NCBI GenBank assembly: GCA_029379385.1
Contig: CM055611.1
Span: 20,902,062-20,966,061, forward strand
Direction: 5' to 3'
Source of the DNA: Quillaja saponaria
Taxonomy: Eukaryota > Streptophyta > Magnoliopsida > Fabales > Quillajaceae
Length of the DNA stretch: 64,000 nt
The translations under genes were made by a program, and so were the position numbers. Positions 12,733-24,289 of the stretch are shown one piece after another (position 1 is the stretch's first letter; each line of letters starts with the position of its first letter). The notes beneath the pieces were generated by a model. The model worked only from the letters and a program-made list of their open reading frames with translations. It was not told the origin of the DNA and did no database searches.

Positions 12733-15700
12733 ATTGATGAAGATAATTTGGCTTGTAGGGGGAAGTCTAACTGAGAATAGCTAGATTGTGAATAGTTGCC
12801 AGGTTGTCTTTCTAATCTTGGTATCATAGTTGCAATTTCTCATGGAAAGAAAGGTATGTTTATCACTCTAATTTTAGACTCAACCATTTTACATAATGAT
12901 CTTTACCCTTTCCTAACATGATTATTAGATGAATCAAAATCAACTTAGGATTCAACTTTGCCACTGTATAAAGAACTTCGGTTCCAAAAAGACCTAGGCA
13001 AACTTGAGGCTTTTTAAAGTTGCGTTTATGGCTCCTATTTAATCCAATATACGTATGGTGTAAACTCATCACATGCTAACTCCATATATCATTGCACAAC
13101 TTAAGGCGGCACAATTGGTGTCGGAGTTAGAAATTTTTATGAATGGGGTAAAACAATTTCTACTCAATATAAAATTAGTTAGTTTTAAAATTTAGTTTCT
13201 TCCAATATCTATTAATATTTATAAATATTTGAATTTTTTTTTTTTTATGCCAAATGGTTTGATTAATAGTCAAGAAAGTGGTTTTGAGTTCAAATCTTTA
13301 AAAGTGTAGTGTGAGTAAAATTTTCATAAGTTCTCCTGACATAAATATATAATATATTTCTCTTAGATCGAATAAAGAGGTGAATTAACCGAGATGTAGA
13401 CAAAAAAATATATTTATAATTTTATATTATTTTAAAATATAAAGAAAATTGAAGCTAATTTATTGATGAATTATTTATTTTCATTTCATTTTTACAATAA
13501 AATTATTTTACTATCAAATAACAAAAATAAATGATAAGAGAATGTACATTTCTTAAATTCAAACTAATTATCAATTCAATTTTGTGTATATTATAATTTA
13601 TATATAGATATAAATATATACAAATAATATTATTGATTTAATATTATATTCTAATCTATCTATACTTCTATATCTATGTTAGTCTTTATTCTAAAAACTA
13701 GAATACTCTAATAGTGTCTTCAAGTGGTTCTTTTTACCATAAATTTTCCTATAATATTTTATATTTAAAATTTTCTGCTTTTTTAAGTTGCACGATATTT
13801 TTGTCAATTTAGTCAATAAAAAAAAACTGATTGAAAAATAATCTTCCATTAACTTCGTAATTCTTATTTATTTTTTAAATTTTATCTATAAATAAAAAAA
13901 ATTTATGTCTATCTACACTAAATTAACAAATTTTAAAAATTAATCAATTAGAAATTCATTCATTCAAAATAATTTTTGTAAATAATTATTTTCTAATTAA
14001 AATAACTAATATGGAATTACCTGAAAATATTATAAACAACAAAAATTTCTAAGCACGTGCCCACGTGTGTGATGAGTAGTGTAGTAAAATATGTAGTTAT
14101 TTAATTAATATAATTTATTTATTAAATTTATAGAATTAATATGTATGCTTTATAAATTTAGTAGGGTCATTTTTTATTTTCTTTTATATCTTGCTAAATT
14201 TATAAAATTTAATTAGGTAAAAAAAAAAAACTTGAATGTAATCAATTCACTCCGCTCAACTCAATGTGGCTCCGCCACGGGCACCGGTCACGGGCCATAG
14301 TTGCCTTTTTCGAAGTTTTTGTGTTTGCTTAAAGGTTCTAATGCTTTGTGTGGCTTTCTCTCAATTTGAAAGCAGGCATATATGAAGGGCCTCTCATTTA
14401 AAAAGCCAATGATTCCATTTCTCTGTATATGATAGGAATTAGAATCTAATGTTAAGATAATGACTTCAAAAGAAATTTGTCCCACCATCCACTTCCAGTG
14501 GTCTAGTAGGTTGGGAAAAAGTACATCAAATAGAGTTTCGTATTTGTGATCCTTAATTAATTAATTAGTTTTTTACTTTTGGTTGTTAATTTTGGTAATG
14601 AATGTGACAGGACATCTCAATATGGTTCCTATAACATCATCACGTCAAAGTATGGTTCATATATAGGATATGCCTTTTTTGTGCTTATTGCTTTTACATT
14701 CTGCTAAGTTATTGAATAGTTCTATTTTCAAAGAAAGACTGTTTCTACACAATCATGTCTCAAGTAAAAAATATATATATAAATATTGTAGAGTTGCGAA
14801 TACCGTTTATTTGGAATTTAGATTCTCCTCTGTTACACTTAGAAAGAGATATATCAATCTCTTTTTAAAGTATATTTAATTGAAAAACAATTCAAATTTT
14901 GAAAAAAATAAATTCCTTGACTATTAGTGTGTTTAAAACTAAAATAAATTTTAGTATTTATTTCATTCTAAGATTTATTTATTTATTTAGTGAGAACAAA
15001 AAATAAAATCTCATGTATTTGGTAAGAGAGTCGAATCTTAAACTTCGTGGATAGCAGCATAGTGTTATTGGCCAAGAGACCATGTCTAGCTTCTAAGATT
15101 AATTCAATTTATTTGTTTTGTTAGATTAGAAAATGTCCAGAATCTTATAAATTTAAAATTTGTGTGTAGTAATAATAGGAATGAGTTTTTTCCATTACAT
15201 AAATTAATTGAAGATACATAAAAGTTTTCTTATAATTAATTGCTAGTTCAACTGACACAGTATCCAAAAAATTAAGTCGAAATCACCTGTTCGATCAATA
15301 CCAAAATAAGTTTAAATAGTAGAAAATTATCAGACCAATATTGTATTCCATTCCCATCTTTATCATATAAAAAAAACAAAGTAAAAGCTACTTGCTTCAC
15401 TGAAATTTGTGACTCCTAATTTGGATGATATATAAATTAGGTACTTCTTTATCACTATTAATATATGATGAAGGGCAGACTAAAGCATGTCTAATAAAAT
15501 CTTGTAATGTAAAGGCATCAGTATATAGTTTGACACTGGAGTTTGTATGAGCATGTGGCAATTTTATTCTTCTTTGTGAAAGAAGTTAAAGATCAAAATA
15601 TATCATTGTGGCATCACCTAATATTTAGAAGTATATTTTTTTTAAAATATATAAAATAAAGGGTAAAACATTATGTAGGACTGTATGAGAAATGGAGGTT

Positions 15701-16160
15701 AGGGATAAATTTTCAACAGTTAGTGATGGATTAATGTTATTATTTTTTTCATTATTAAATTAAAAATATATATGAACTTAAAGCTTTTATAATTCCTAAA
15801 CCATCAATTGATTGATTATATTTAAAACTTATATACTTGGTCAATTAGGTCTAGAATACATCTAATAACCAAATGGGACCCAGGTATATACCTATGCCTA
15901 CATCATCAAAACCCACTAAGCCATATATTTATGATTAAATATGATTCATTAACCAGCACCAAAAAAGAAATATGCTGTATTAACCAATTATAACAAATAA
16001 ATATAAAATTAAAACAAAAAGATGCTCAATCAGCACTAATTTCCCACCTAATACAAAGTTTCACCGAATTACGGAACATCAAAATCCCATTACAAGATTT
16101 TATTTTAATTTTTAATAAAATTCAATTTCAGTGGTCCACGTTACTTCTAAGACCATATAC
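12733..16160. other. AT-rich intergenic region with transposon remnants
   Basis: About 3.4 kb between the coiled-coil gene and the first microRNA locus. It holds one candidate transposon (annotated separately at 13116-14279) and long AT-rich stretches. No coding exon was recognised. Confidence 0.6.
13116..14279. mobile_element. Candidate non-autonomous DNA transposon, about 1.16 kb
   Basis: The left end reads TGGTGTCGGAGTTAG (13116-13130) and the right end GTGGCTCCGCCA (14266-14277). These are imperfect inverted repeats of each other, and the pair resembles a widespread plant repeat whose ends read GGCGGAGCCA. The interior is extremely AT-rich with no long frame. The superfamily cannot be assigned and no clear target-site duplication was seen. 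Confidence 0.4.
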
Positions 16161-16200
16161 CTTAGCCTATTTATAACTCACATTTTCCTTCTAGCTATGG
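16140..16200 (+). promoter_or_regulatory. Candidate core promoter of the first MIR159-type locus
   Basis: TATTTATAA at 16169-16177 lies about 160 bases upstream of the first hairpin and is followed by a pyrimidine-rich leader. The position fits a Pol II promoter for a primary microRNA. It does not closely match the promoter block shared by the three downstream loci. Confidence 0.4.
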
Positions 16201-16329
16201 CGATACAAACCCTTTCTCCATCTCTACCTTTTCTTAAAATCACACACACATATGCATAGCTAGCTAGGCTAGCTATATTATATAGGGATTTTGGGTGTAC
16301 TTGTTAGGATTTTTAATTTAGTTTAAAAG

Positions 16330-16512
16330 CAAAGTTGGGGCTCTCTGCACTCCAACTCTGAAAGGAGGTAATGGTAAAACTCAGCTGCAAATTCATGCAT
16401 ACCTCTATCTTTCGCAATATATTGTTAGTTTGCGTAGGTCAAGGGTTTGCATGAATTGGGAGATGGGATACCTTGATCTTTTTGGTATTGGAGTGAAGGG
16501 AGCTTCGAATGT
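16330..16512 (+). ncRNA. MIR159: MIR159/MIR319-type hairpin, locus A
   Basis: The 3' arm holds TTGGAGTGAAGGGAGCTTCG (16488-16507; one further 5' A at 16487 gives 21 nt), differing from legume-type miR159 only near the 3' end. The 5' arm at 16337-16355 pairs with it over 19 positions with one G/A mismatch and three G:U pairs. Arms are about 150 nt apart, as expected for the long MIR159/319 precursors. The upper stem has the second duplex typical of this family: AATTCATGCATACCT against AGGGTTTGCATGAATT. miR159 silences GAMYB-type MYB mRNAs and miR319 silences TCP mRNAs; this sequence is nearer miR159. Expression cannot be judged here. Confidence 0.85.
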
Positions 16513-17879
16513 GTCTTTCAAGCCATGAATTATATAATATTTGCTAAATTTTTTATTTTATTGATGGGGTTTTACTGTATACATTTATTTAGTTTTAACT
16601 TATTATTGAGAATATTATTCAATTTGGTAATGTCTTTTGGCATCATATCAAGAACTTAGATCAAATCCTGCCTACGCTCGAGTTTATAAATTTATGGGAA
16701 TAGAAAGCTCCGTTGTGTGGCTTAGGACCTCCTACACATAAAAAAGAGGTACATCATTTTATTTTCACTTGGACACACTCAATCCATTGAAGTTGACCTC
16801 TAATTAGCCTTTTAAGAGAGTCAATTTTTGAACCTCCTAGTTAGAGAGAAATGTTAGGTGTTGCTGGACCACAAAATCTAGCATCTGGTAAAATATTAAT
16901 TTCCACTCTCAAATTCATATTGCAGCTTTAAGTTTAATTATTTCTAGTATTTGTTATTATAGTTTTTTGTTGGCTTTTGGTAAGAATTCTTTTTCTTTTT
17001 AACTGATTTTTATATATATATATATATAAAATATGAAGATTCTTATTTTTTTTTTCTTTTTTTGGCAATATCTTGTAAATAGTTAAATATGAAGGTAAAG
17101 ATTCTTTCCATAATTAAATAAAATGGGAGTTTCTTAGTTGCGGATGATGATGGTGAATTAGGACTTGAATTTATCTTTAATTTAATTTTTGTAGCTACTT
17201 GAATTTGGGATCTTGTTTTTCTCTTCTGAGTACCTTACCAGTATTGTACTATTTCAAGCATATAAGTACTAGAAAAATACAGTTTAACGACAAAATTTAG
17301 CAATAAACTTGGTCCTTCAAATATTCGTCTACAGATTTACGGCAAAAGTCATCATATTGTTATTTTGACACCAAAATTATTTTTTACTGTAAAAATTGAT
17401 GATGCCAAAGTTTAGCCCAGACAAAAATTTCATCGTATAACAACAGACGAACGATGAAAATCCATCATAATTTTAATTTATTTTAAACTTTTATTATTTT
17501 TCAGTTGATGATGAAATTAACACGTTCTGTTGCTACCTTTAGCGAAGGATTTGCTGTAAATCATCTCCCTTGTAATCATAAAAATTGTCTCTAATATTTA
17601 TGTAATGTGCATGTTACATAAGCAACTTAATATAAAATAAGTAAATGAGAATATGTTATCAATGTTTTATTAATTTGATAACAAAATTTCATCAACAAAG
17701 CTTGGACAACTCTCTCCATATGGTTATTTTCTGTAATTTCTCCTTCTCCAAGTTCACATGTTTGACATTACCATCTCTGATGATCATAGTGACAAAGCTG
17801 CTTCGGGGCTCAGGAGGATTGAGTTTGAAGAACTTGGGCTTAATTAATATTGCTTTAATTCTTCAATTAGTTGTTCAAA
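16513..17879. other. Spacer after locus A, with CACTA-like repeat sequence
   Basis: No gene recognised. A TA microsatellite lies near 17010-17028. The stretch 17270-17570 contains repeated ACGACAAAATTTAGC, GATGATGAAATT and TTTAGCGAAGGATTT motifs that look like the subterminal repeats of CACTA-type transposons. Complete termini were not found. Confidence 0.35.
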
Positions 17880-18389
17880 TCCAGATGTCTGCAGCCTGCA
17901 ACAAATGCTGATTACGAAACCAGAAAACTATGACATTTTCTGTATAAAGAAAATTCTTTCATTTCTTTATTTATATAGAATTAGATTCTTAAATAGTAAT
18001 TAAGTTTTGTATATCTAAATATCAGATTTCTAGCTAGGTTCAAATTATGTTTATTTGTTTATCTTTCTATAAATTACCAATCAGCTGCACTTGTATATGA
18101 GTTTATTAATAGTTGATGTTGGTATATATACATGCTTTTCTTTTCAATCAAGTGACAAATGCATTTGTAAATTTACATTGGAAGCCACATCAGCTTGCAA
18201 GTGCTAGCTCTTCTAATTGGCAGCTTGTGTTTGAATCATAGCCTATTCACCTATAATTAAATGAGCATTAAAGAAAGTTCTATGAGTTTACATGATGTAA
18301 ATTTCTCGGTCAACTTTAAAAGAAGTAAAGTCTCAAGAATAAATTTTAAATTATTAACACAGAATAACCGTAAAAATACACGATATGAA

Positions 18390-18930
18390 ATTCCCTATCC
18401 TACGCATATCGATCTAAACCTGTATGTGCTTGTGAAGTTACACCTCAAATGACTCCATGCTCTTGAACGGACACATATACTCACTGATTTCATCGCTAAC
18501 AAACAAAAAGTAACTGAAAGGTGAAAGAAGAGAAAAAGAAAGATGGAAAGGAACAAGAAAAATGTAGCGGTACAACATGGAAGCTTATCGATCACTAACA
18601 AATTCTCAGTTCAGCTATGTGTTTTCATCAATTTTTGTACAAAAACTAAAATCCAGTTCATTCACAATCCATGGATCGCTCTCTTAGCTATATATAAGGA
18701 CCCTCTTCTATACCTTTGCTTTCAAATTCATTTTCATGTTGTGGTAGGAGAATGTAGGACTTCTTGGGTTGGGTGGTGACTTATATGGACATCGAGTTTG
18801 CGCATCCAATACAACACGATGATGATGACGACGACGACGACGACGATGCGTGGTGTTAGAGTTTGCTAGAGCTGGGAGACGAGGAAGATGTTGATTTGAT
18901 CCTTTGATATGGTAACTTTTTTTGTTCATT
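18390..18930 (+). other. Conserved mid-block, copy 1, unknown function
   Basis: The block is recognisable in all three tandem units. It has a promoter-like part, a TATA box here (TATATATAA at 18689-18697), then a conserved stretch containing GAGAATGTAGGACTTCTT and GAGCTGGGAGACGA. The right edge resembles a 5' splice site (ATATG/GTAACT). A GATGAT-GACGAC triplet run sits at about 18817-18847 in this copy only. Neither strand keeps one reading frame across the copies, so a noncoding exon of a longer primary microRNA or an unrelated noncoding gene is more likely than a protein. Confidence 0.45.
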
Positions 18931-19323
18931 GATAATACAAAACTCCGTAGACTAGATGTTTTGACAAGTGTTTCTATAGCCTTGGTAGTGGAGAAGGAAG
19001 TCCAAAGCTCTGAATACTTTTGATGTACTAAAAAGGTGGGTTCTAAATTACTGAATATATTACTTTTGTTAGATGTTCATTTCCAGAAGTGGAAAAAAAC
19101 AATTAAAACTAAAAGTTTCCCTTGTCAATTTTGTTTGTTAAACTACCATATGAGGTTCTGCCCTCAAAATAGATTTTTCCTTTTAGTTCATCAGAAGCCT
19201 GGTTATATGTTTTTTTTTCTTCTTTGATACAACGGAAAGATGCATTTAAAACGGCGAATTGTGAAATATCATATATGAGGTCTGAGACGAGCTCTATCTT
19301 TATACATTCTTTTGCCGAATGAC

Positions 19324-19395
19324 CACTATAAAAAAATTGTCTATTAAAGATGGATTATCAGAGACAGACAATTTTTTGTCTTTGATAACCTCTTT
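19324..19395. repeat. CACTA-like terminal/subterminal fragment
   Basis: CACTATAAAAAAATTGTC followed by GACAGACAATTTTTTGTC resembles a CACTA terminus with short internal inverted repeats. The matching right end was not identified. Confidence 0.3.
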
Positions 19396-20111
19396 CCATA
19401 AACAAAATTAATCTTCAAAAATATGAAAAAAGTGTGAAAAAGTTTTAGACAGGTAATTTTTTTTCATATGCGAATAGAATTTCGGCCTTCCAATATTTTG
19501 ATGGAAAAGTTTTCTATGATCCGAATACTTCAATTTCAATTTTTAAAACGATTCCATTTGCATCCCAACAAAGTTATTAATTGTGTTCACTCTACACAAC
19601 CATAAAAGATAACAAATTTCCAAATCTTTCAAATCTAACAGCCAAGATTAGACCTATCTCATTCTTTTGGTTTTGGATTGAGGGAAGCTCCTATTCTCTT
19701 CCCCAAGCCCTAATAATATATGCCTTTGTTTGGTTGGCATTTCGCATGTTCTTTCGAGATTGGCTTCCAGTAATAATGTTTTTTTTGAAAACTCACACTT
19801 GTCATCTCATGATTTTTAAATTTTAAATTTGTGAATGTTACGGGATTCACTAATTTAATCAAAATTTTTTTAACTTATGACACTTATTAAAATGCACGAT
19901 GCATATAAAAGTATTGTAACATTTAATACAATATGTGTTAATGATTTTAATACAGTACATGAAACCACAATTTAAATAGTAACACGAAGATAGTACAATT
20001 CAATTAATATTTTTTCTATGGTGCAGGCACATGGCACTATTTTGATAAAGTTACCTCTACAGATCATATGTTGACCTCTTTAAAAAGGAAAAAAATGACA
20101 TGGACAATATA

Positions 20112-20300
20112 TTGCTCACCTAATCACCTTGCATGCATGTCAGGCACGAGTCAAGCTTAGATATGAAACGTTTCATCAGCTTTTGGGGTAATTAAGTTTG
20201 GATATCCCAAAATCGGATTTTCATTAAATATCACATCTTTGAAATCTAACCAAAATTAATGTGGGACACCTCTCATCCCCTATATATAAAGAGCAGTGCT
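20112..20300 (+). promoter_or_regulatory. Promoter block of MIR159-type locus B
   Basis: A block conserved in all three tandem units: GCATGCATG, CACGAGTCAAGCTTAG, CAGCTTTTGG, CACATCTTTGAAAT, then TATATATAAAGAG (TATA box at 20281-20290) and AGTGCTCTTGTTCA at the likely transcription start. Matching blocks lie at 23851-24040 and 28145-28345. The spacing from TATA to hairpin here is about 500 nt because the leader is doubled. Confidence 0.6.
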
Positions 20301-20760
20301 CTTGTTCATTTTCATATCTAAGTTTTACAGAAGTTAGATATATATGTTGCAGGGTGGGTTTATGGGTGGCCGGAGTAGATCCAGCAGTCTTTACCCCCAC
20401 AGATTGAAAGGAGGGTGAGGACTGATGATGGCTGAAGACCGGGATTGAGATACCAAAAGATTTATCAACTGTGTCGAAGCTAAATCTATACATATGCTTT
20501 GTTTTTAATTTCTTGTCGATTTTCATATATAAAGAATAGTGCTCTTACTCACTTTCATATATATACATATATATAATATGTGTGTGTGTTTCAGGTGGAC
20601 GGAGTAGGATGCAGCTCTCTTCACTCCAAAGATTGAAAGGAGGTGATGGTAGACCACGACTGAAGACCGAGAATAAGATATCAAAAGATTTACTAGTTGA
20701 ATCAACTGTATCGCAAAACCTATATATATTTTTTGTTTTTTCTTGTTGATGTTCATATAT
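20282..20760 (+). repeat. Doubled leader of locus B
   Basis: Two direct copies, about 20282-20523 and 20524-20760, each run from ATATAAAG(A)GCAGTGCTCTT-like sequence through GATTGAAAGGAGG, GCTGAAGACCG and CAAAAGATTTA to CTTGT(T/C)GAT..TTCATATAT. The corresponding leaders of loci C and D are single. The second copy carries the best-preserved microRNA-complementary stretch (20613-20629). Confidence 0.75.
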
Positions 20761-20789
20761 TACTCATTTTGTAGATTAATGGGAAGCAA

Positions 20790-20985
20790 TATTGAAAGGG
20801 AGTTTCCTTTGATCCAAAAGAGGGGAGATAGAGAGGGATATGAACACATCTACTGGTTCATGGATACCTATGGGCTACGCTTAGCTATGTCGATGCACAG
20901 CTCAAGGGTTTGCATGACTCAGGTGAGACGTGTTTGCCTTCTTCATTCCTTACTTGGATTGAAGGGAACTCCCCTTTCCCACATG
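20790..20985 (+). ncRNA. MIR159: MIR159/MIR319-type hairpin, locus B
   Basis: The 3' arm holds TTGGATTGAAGGGAACTCCC (20954-20973; preceding C at 20953 gives 21 nt). The 5' arm GGGAGTTTCCTTTGATCCAA (20798-20817) pairs with all 20 positions, three of them G:U. Relative to locus D the microRNA has A for G in GGGA(A/G)CTC, and the opposite arm has T for C at the paired position, so the duplex is preserved. The loop region TGGTTCATGGATACC against AGGGTTTGCATGACTCA forms the family's upper duplex. The mature sequence is close to the miR159c type, with an unusual AACTC core. Likely Pol II transcribed from the TATA at 20281. Confidence 0.85.
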
Positions 20986-22269
20986 GGTTAATTAATTTAT
21001 ATGTTTCTTTTCAAGTGAGCACATACAATGGGTCCAATATAAGACCCAAATGATAACCTCAAGAACTCTGTCTAATTAAGGACCCATTGACTGCAGTAGT
21101 TTGTCAATTTAACAAGATTAAATAGCCAATCATCCATTAACACAAAAAAAACTATCACTAGCACGCAAAACTAACTAGTCACTCATTACAAGAAATTATG
21201 TCCTAGCACACAAAGTCATAAAAGTCAATTACATCAAATTAACTCAGACCCTCTAACTCCCACCTGAACATTTATTGAAAGAATAAAAAAGATTATAATT
21301 TTCAACAGCAATTATTAATCATTACGAAACTATAGAAACTTTGACATTTATTCATTGTAAAAAGAAAATTCTTACAATGTTTCTGTAAAGAATTAGATTC
21401 TTAAATATTGTAAGACTTATATCTAATCAGATTACTTGGTTCATAAATATCTTTATGTGTTTATCTTTCTATCAATAATAAAATAATTTTTTTAACAAGT
21501 GTATTAACAATATTTGTTAAATTTACATAAATATGTCCTTTGCAAATTAATTTTTTTCTAAAGTAATTATTTATGTATTAAATATCAATAAAATCATAAC
21601 CAAAATATCATAATAAAATTTAATAAAATATTAACAAGTACCCTTGAAGCACCCTATTAAAAAAATTCATAATAAAAAGTGTAGTCTTGTGTGTGAGTTT
21701 ATGGTGACAAAAATAAAGCAAGTTCACAACAGCAAAAGCTGCAGCAAGATAACGTTGCTATACACTTTTCTTTCATGCAAGTGACAACTGCATTTGTATA
21801 CAAGATATTTTCTAACTGAGTGTTCTAAGGACATTTATTAAATTACTAATATATGTGTTATTTGAAAATTAAAATTTTCTAAAAGTAGTAATTTATATAT
21901 TAAATAATACTAAAATCAATCATAATCAACTACCTATAAATAAATATTACAAACTTTCTATTTAGAAAATCTTAGCAAGTGCTTTTAGGGCACCCGTTAA
22001 AAAACTCTTTGTATACACTTGAAGCCACATTATTAGTGCTTCTAATTTGCAGCTTGTGTTTGAATCATCACCTGTTAATCCATAATTAGAAGAGCAGTAA
22101 AGCAAGTTCTCTAATGTTCTAATGTGGGTTTTCGTGCGCCAATTTAAAAGAAATAACTTTAGGTAAAGTACTAATTCTCGAGAATAGATTTTAATTATTT
22201 ATATAGAATAATAATTGTAAAATACACGAGATAAAATTTTCAATTTTGCACTTCACTACTTTGAAATTC

Positions 22270-22800
22270 CTTAACCTACACACATCGATCTAAACCTAAA
22301 TGTACTTATTCAAGTTACACCTCAATCGACTCCATGCTCTTGAATAGACACATATACTCAATGATATCATCGCTAACAAACAAAAAGTAACTAAAAAGTG
22401 AAGAGAGAGAAAAAGAAAAATAGAACGGAACATGAAAATATAGCGGCGCAATCACTACCAAATTCAGTTCAGCTATATATATATTTCAATATTGTTATAA
22501 ATTTGTGTATAAAAACTAAAATCGAGCTTATTCACAATCCATGAATCCCTAGCTTAGGTCTATTTAAGGGTAACCCCTTCGAATCCTTTGCTTTCAAATT
22601 CAATTTCATGTTGTTGTATAGGAGAATGTAGGACTTCTTAAGTGGGGATGATGATTTATATAGATTGTTCCTTAGTTTGTGTGCATCCAATGCAACATGA
22701 TGATGATGCGGAGTAGGGTTTGCAAGAGCTGGGAGACAATGGCGTGGTTAGTTTGATCATGTTGGCTTGAAGGGAGCTAACCATTATCATCGGTATGATG
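22270..22800 (+). other. Conserved mid-block, copy 2, with a microRNA-like segment
   Basis: Same block as 18390-18930, with TATTTAAG at 22561-22568 in place of the TATA box and GAGCTGGGAGACAATGG further on. Near its end lies TTGGCTTGAAGGGAGCT (22762-22778), which differs from the miR159 core at one base. No complementary arm is visible within about 250 bases on either side, so it is not an intact hairpin. The right edge again looks like a splice donor (ATCG/GTATGATG). Confidence 0.45.
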
Positions 22801-22854
22801 TTCTTAACTTCTTTTCTTTTTCTTTTTTAATTATTTTATTAATAGTATAAATCA

Positions 22855-22937
22855 GGAAAGGTATTTTTAGCAACAAGTGCCTGCTTTTGACAACGACTAT
22901 ATCCGTCGTTGCTAAATGTCTAATTTCTTGTAGGTTG
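22855..22937 (+). mobile_element. CACTA-like right terminus in unit 2
   Basis: The stretch has AGCAAC..GACAACGAC..CCGTCGTTGCTA subterminal inverted repeats and ends with AATTTCTTGTAG, the complement of the CTACAAGAAATT end common in CACTA elements. A related end at about 27350-27430 finishes exactly in TTTCTTGTAGTG. Unit 1 lacks it, so insertion probably happened before units 2 and 3 separated but after the split from unit 1. Confidence 0.45.
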
Positions 22938-23850
22938 TAGCGTTTGTTGAACTACCTTATGAGGCAGGTTTTGCCCTCAAAATAAATCTTTCATTTATGA
23001 TCATTATAAACCTGTTAAGTACCTTTATTTTCTTCAATATTTTTATGGAAAAGTTTTATATGATCCGGATATTTCCATTTATTTTGTTCAATTCCATTAA
23101 TTCCTTCCATCCAACACGAAAATATTGTGTTCACCCGATACAACCATATAAACCCAAACTTGTAAAGTTAATTACAAATAAAAAGGTTAATTTGAACAAA
23201 TAAATTAATCTGATGTCCAGATTTGTTTTGATTACCAATCTTTCAAAGTCTGACAGCCGATATTAGACCTATCTTAATCTTTTCGTTTTGAATTAAGGGA
23301 ATCTCTTAATGTCTTCCTTATGGCCTTGTTTGGTTGCTATTTTACGCGCACTTTTTCTAGATTAACTTTTAGTAAAACATATAATGTTTGAAAACGTACG
23401 GTCAAGTGATTTCATGATTTTCAAATTTATAAATGTTACATAGAATCCACTAATTTACAAGTTTTTCAAATTTATAAATGTTACATAAAATTCTTACAGA
23501 ACATGTTAAGATGGTAGAAAATCCTTAGAAAAATGTTAATTTGTATTAAGAGTGACTTAAATTGTGATTTGTAATTACGAGTATGCTTATAATTTTATAT
23601 TTCGTAATAGTCTATATATATAGCTATTGCATCTTCATTACAATTTTAATTCATATTTTTTAGGGGAGGGGAGGGGCCAGGATTTGAATCTCGGATTGCG
23701 ATAGATATAATTTTTTTGTCTCACAATTTAAGTCAGTAGTACTATAATAATCTACATTATTAATTATAGTACAACACAATTAATCGTTTTTACCATGGTG
23801 CGCAGGTACATCTCACTACTTTGAAAGAGTAGCCCCAACAGATATTTTGA

Positions 23851-24040
23851 TATATTGCTCACCATGCATGCATGCCCAACACGAGTCAAGCTTAGCTATG
23901 CAACGTTTCCTCAGCTTTTGGTGTAAATTAATATCCCAAAATCTGATTTTCAATAAATATCACATCTTTGAAATCCAACCAACATTTAATGTGGCACCAT
24001 TCACCACTTATATATTAGGAAGACTAGTGCTCTTGTTCAC
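23851..24040 (+). promoter_or_regulatory. Promoter block of MIR159-type locus C
   Basis: Contains the same ordered motifs as the locus B promoter: GCATGCATGC, CACGAGTCAAGCTTAGC, CAGCTTTTGGTG, CACATCTTTGAAAT, then TATATTA (24010-24016) and AGTGCTCTTGTTCAC. The distance from TATA region to hairpin is about 280 nt. Confidence 0.55.
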
Positions 24041-24289
24041 TTTCATAGCCAAGTTTTACAGAAGTTACATACTTATCTGTGTTGCAAGGTAGATCATGAC
24101 CATGGCCAGAGTAGATCCAGCTCTTGATCACTCCCAAAGATTGAAAGGAGGTGATGTAGACCACGGCTGAAGTCAGAGAATGAGATACGAGAAGATTTAC
24201 CAGTTGAATCAACTGTGTCCTTAAACTTATATGCTTTGTTTTTGCTTGTTGATTTTCATATATCACCCTTTTTGAGATTAATGGGAAGC

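Larger units (their letters stand above)
17880..20995 (+). repeat. Tandem unit 1 of the MIR159 array
   Basis: This is the first of three diverged direct repeats. Shared landmarks in order are a stretch near GAATTAGATTCTTA, the AACAAACAAAAAGTAACTGA block, the mid-block with TATA box, the ACTACCATATGAGG stretch, the CACATCTTTGAAAT promoter block, the leader, and the hairpin. The same order recurs at about 21040-24905 and 25540-29055. Compared with the others, this copy has a doubled leader and lacks the CACTA-like end. Confidence 0.8.

Noticed and set aside
18817..18847. GATGAT/GACGAC triplet run as a CRISPR-like or coding repeat
   Set aside because: A plain trinucleotide microsatellite present in one of three copies; CRISPR arrays do not occur in plant nuclear DNA.
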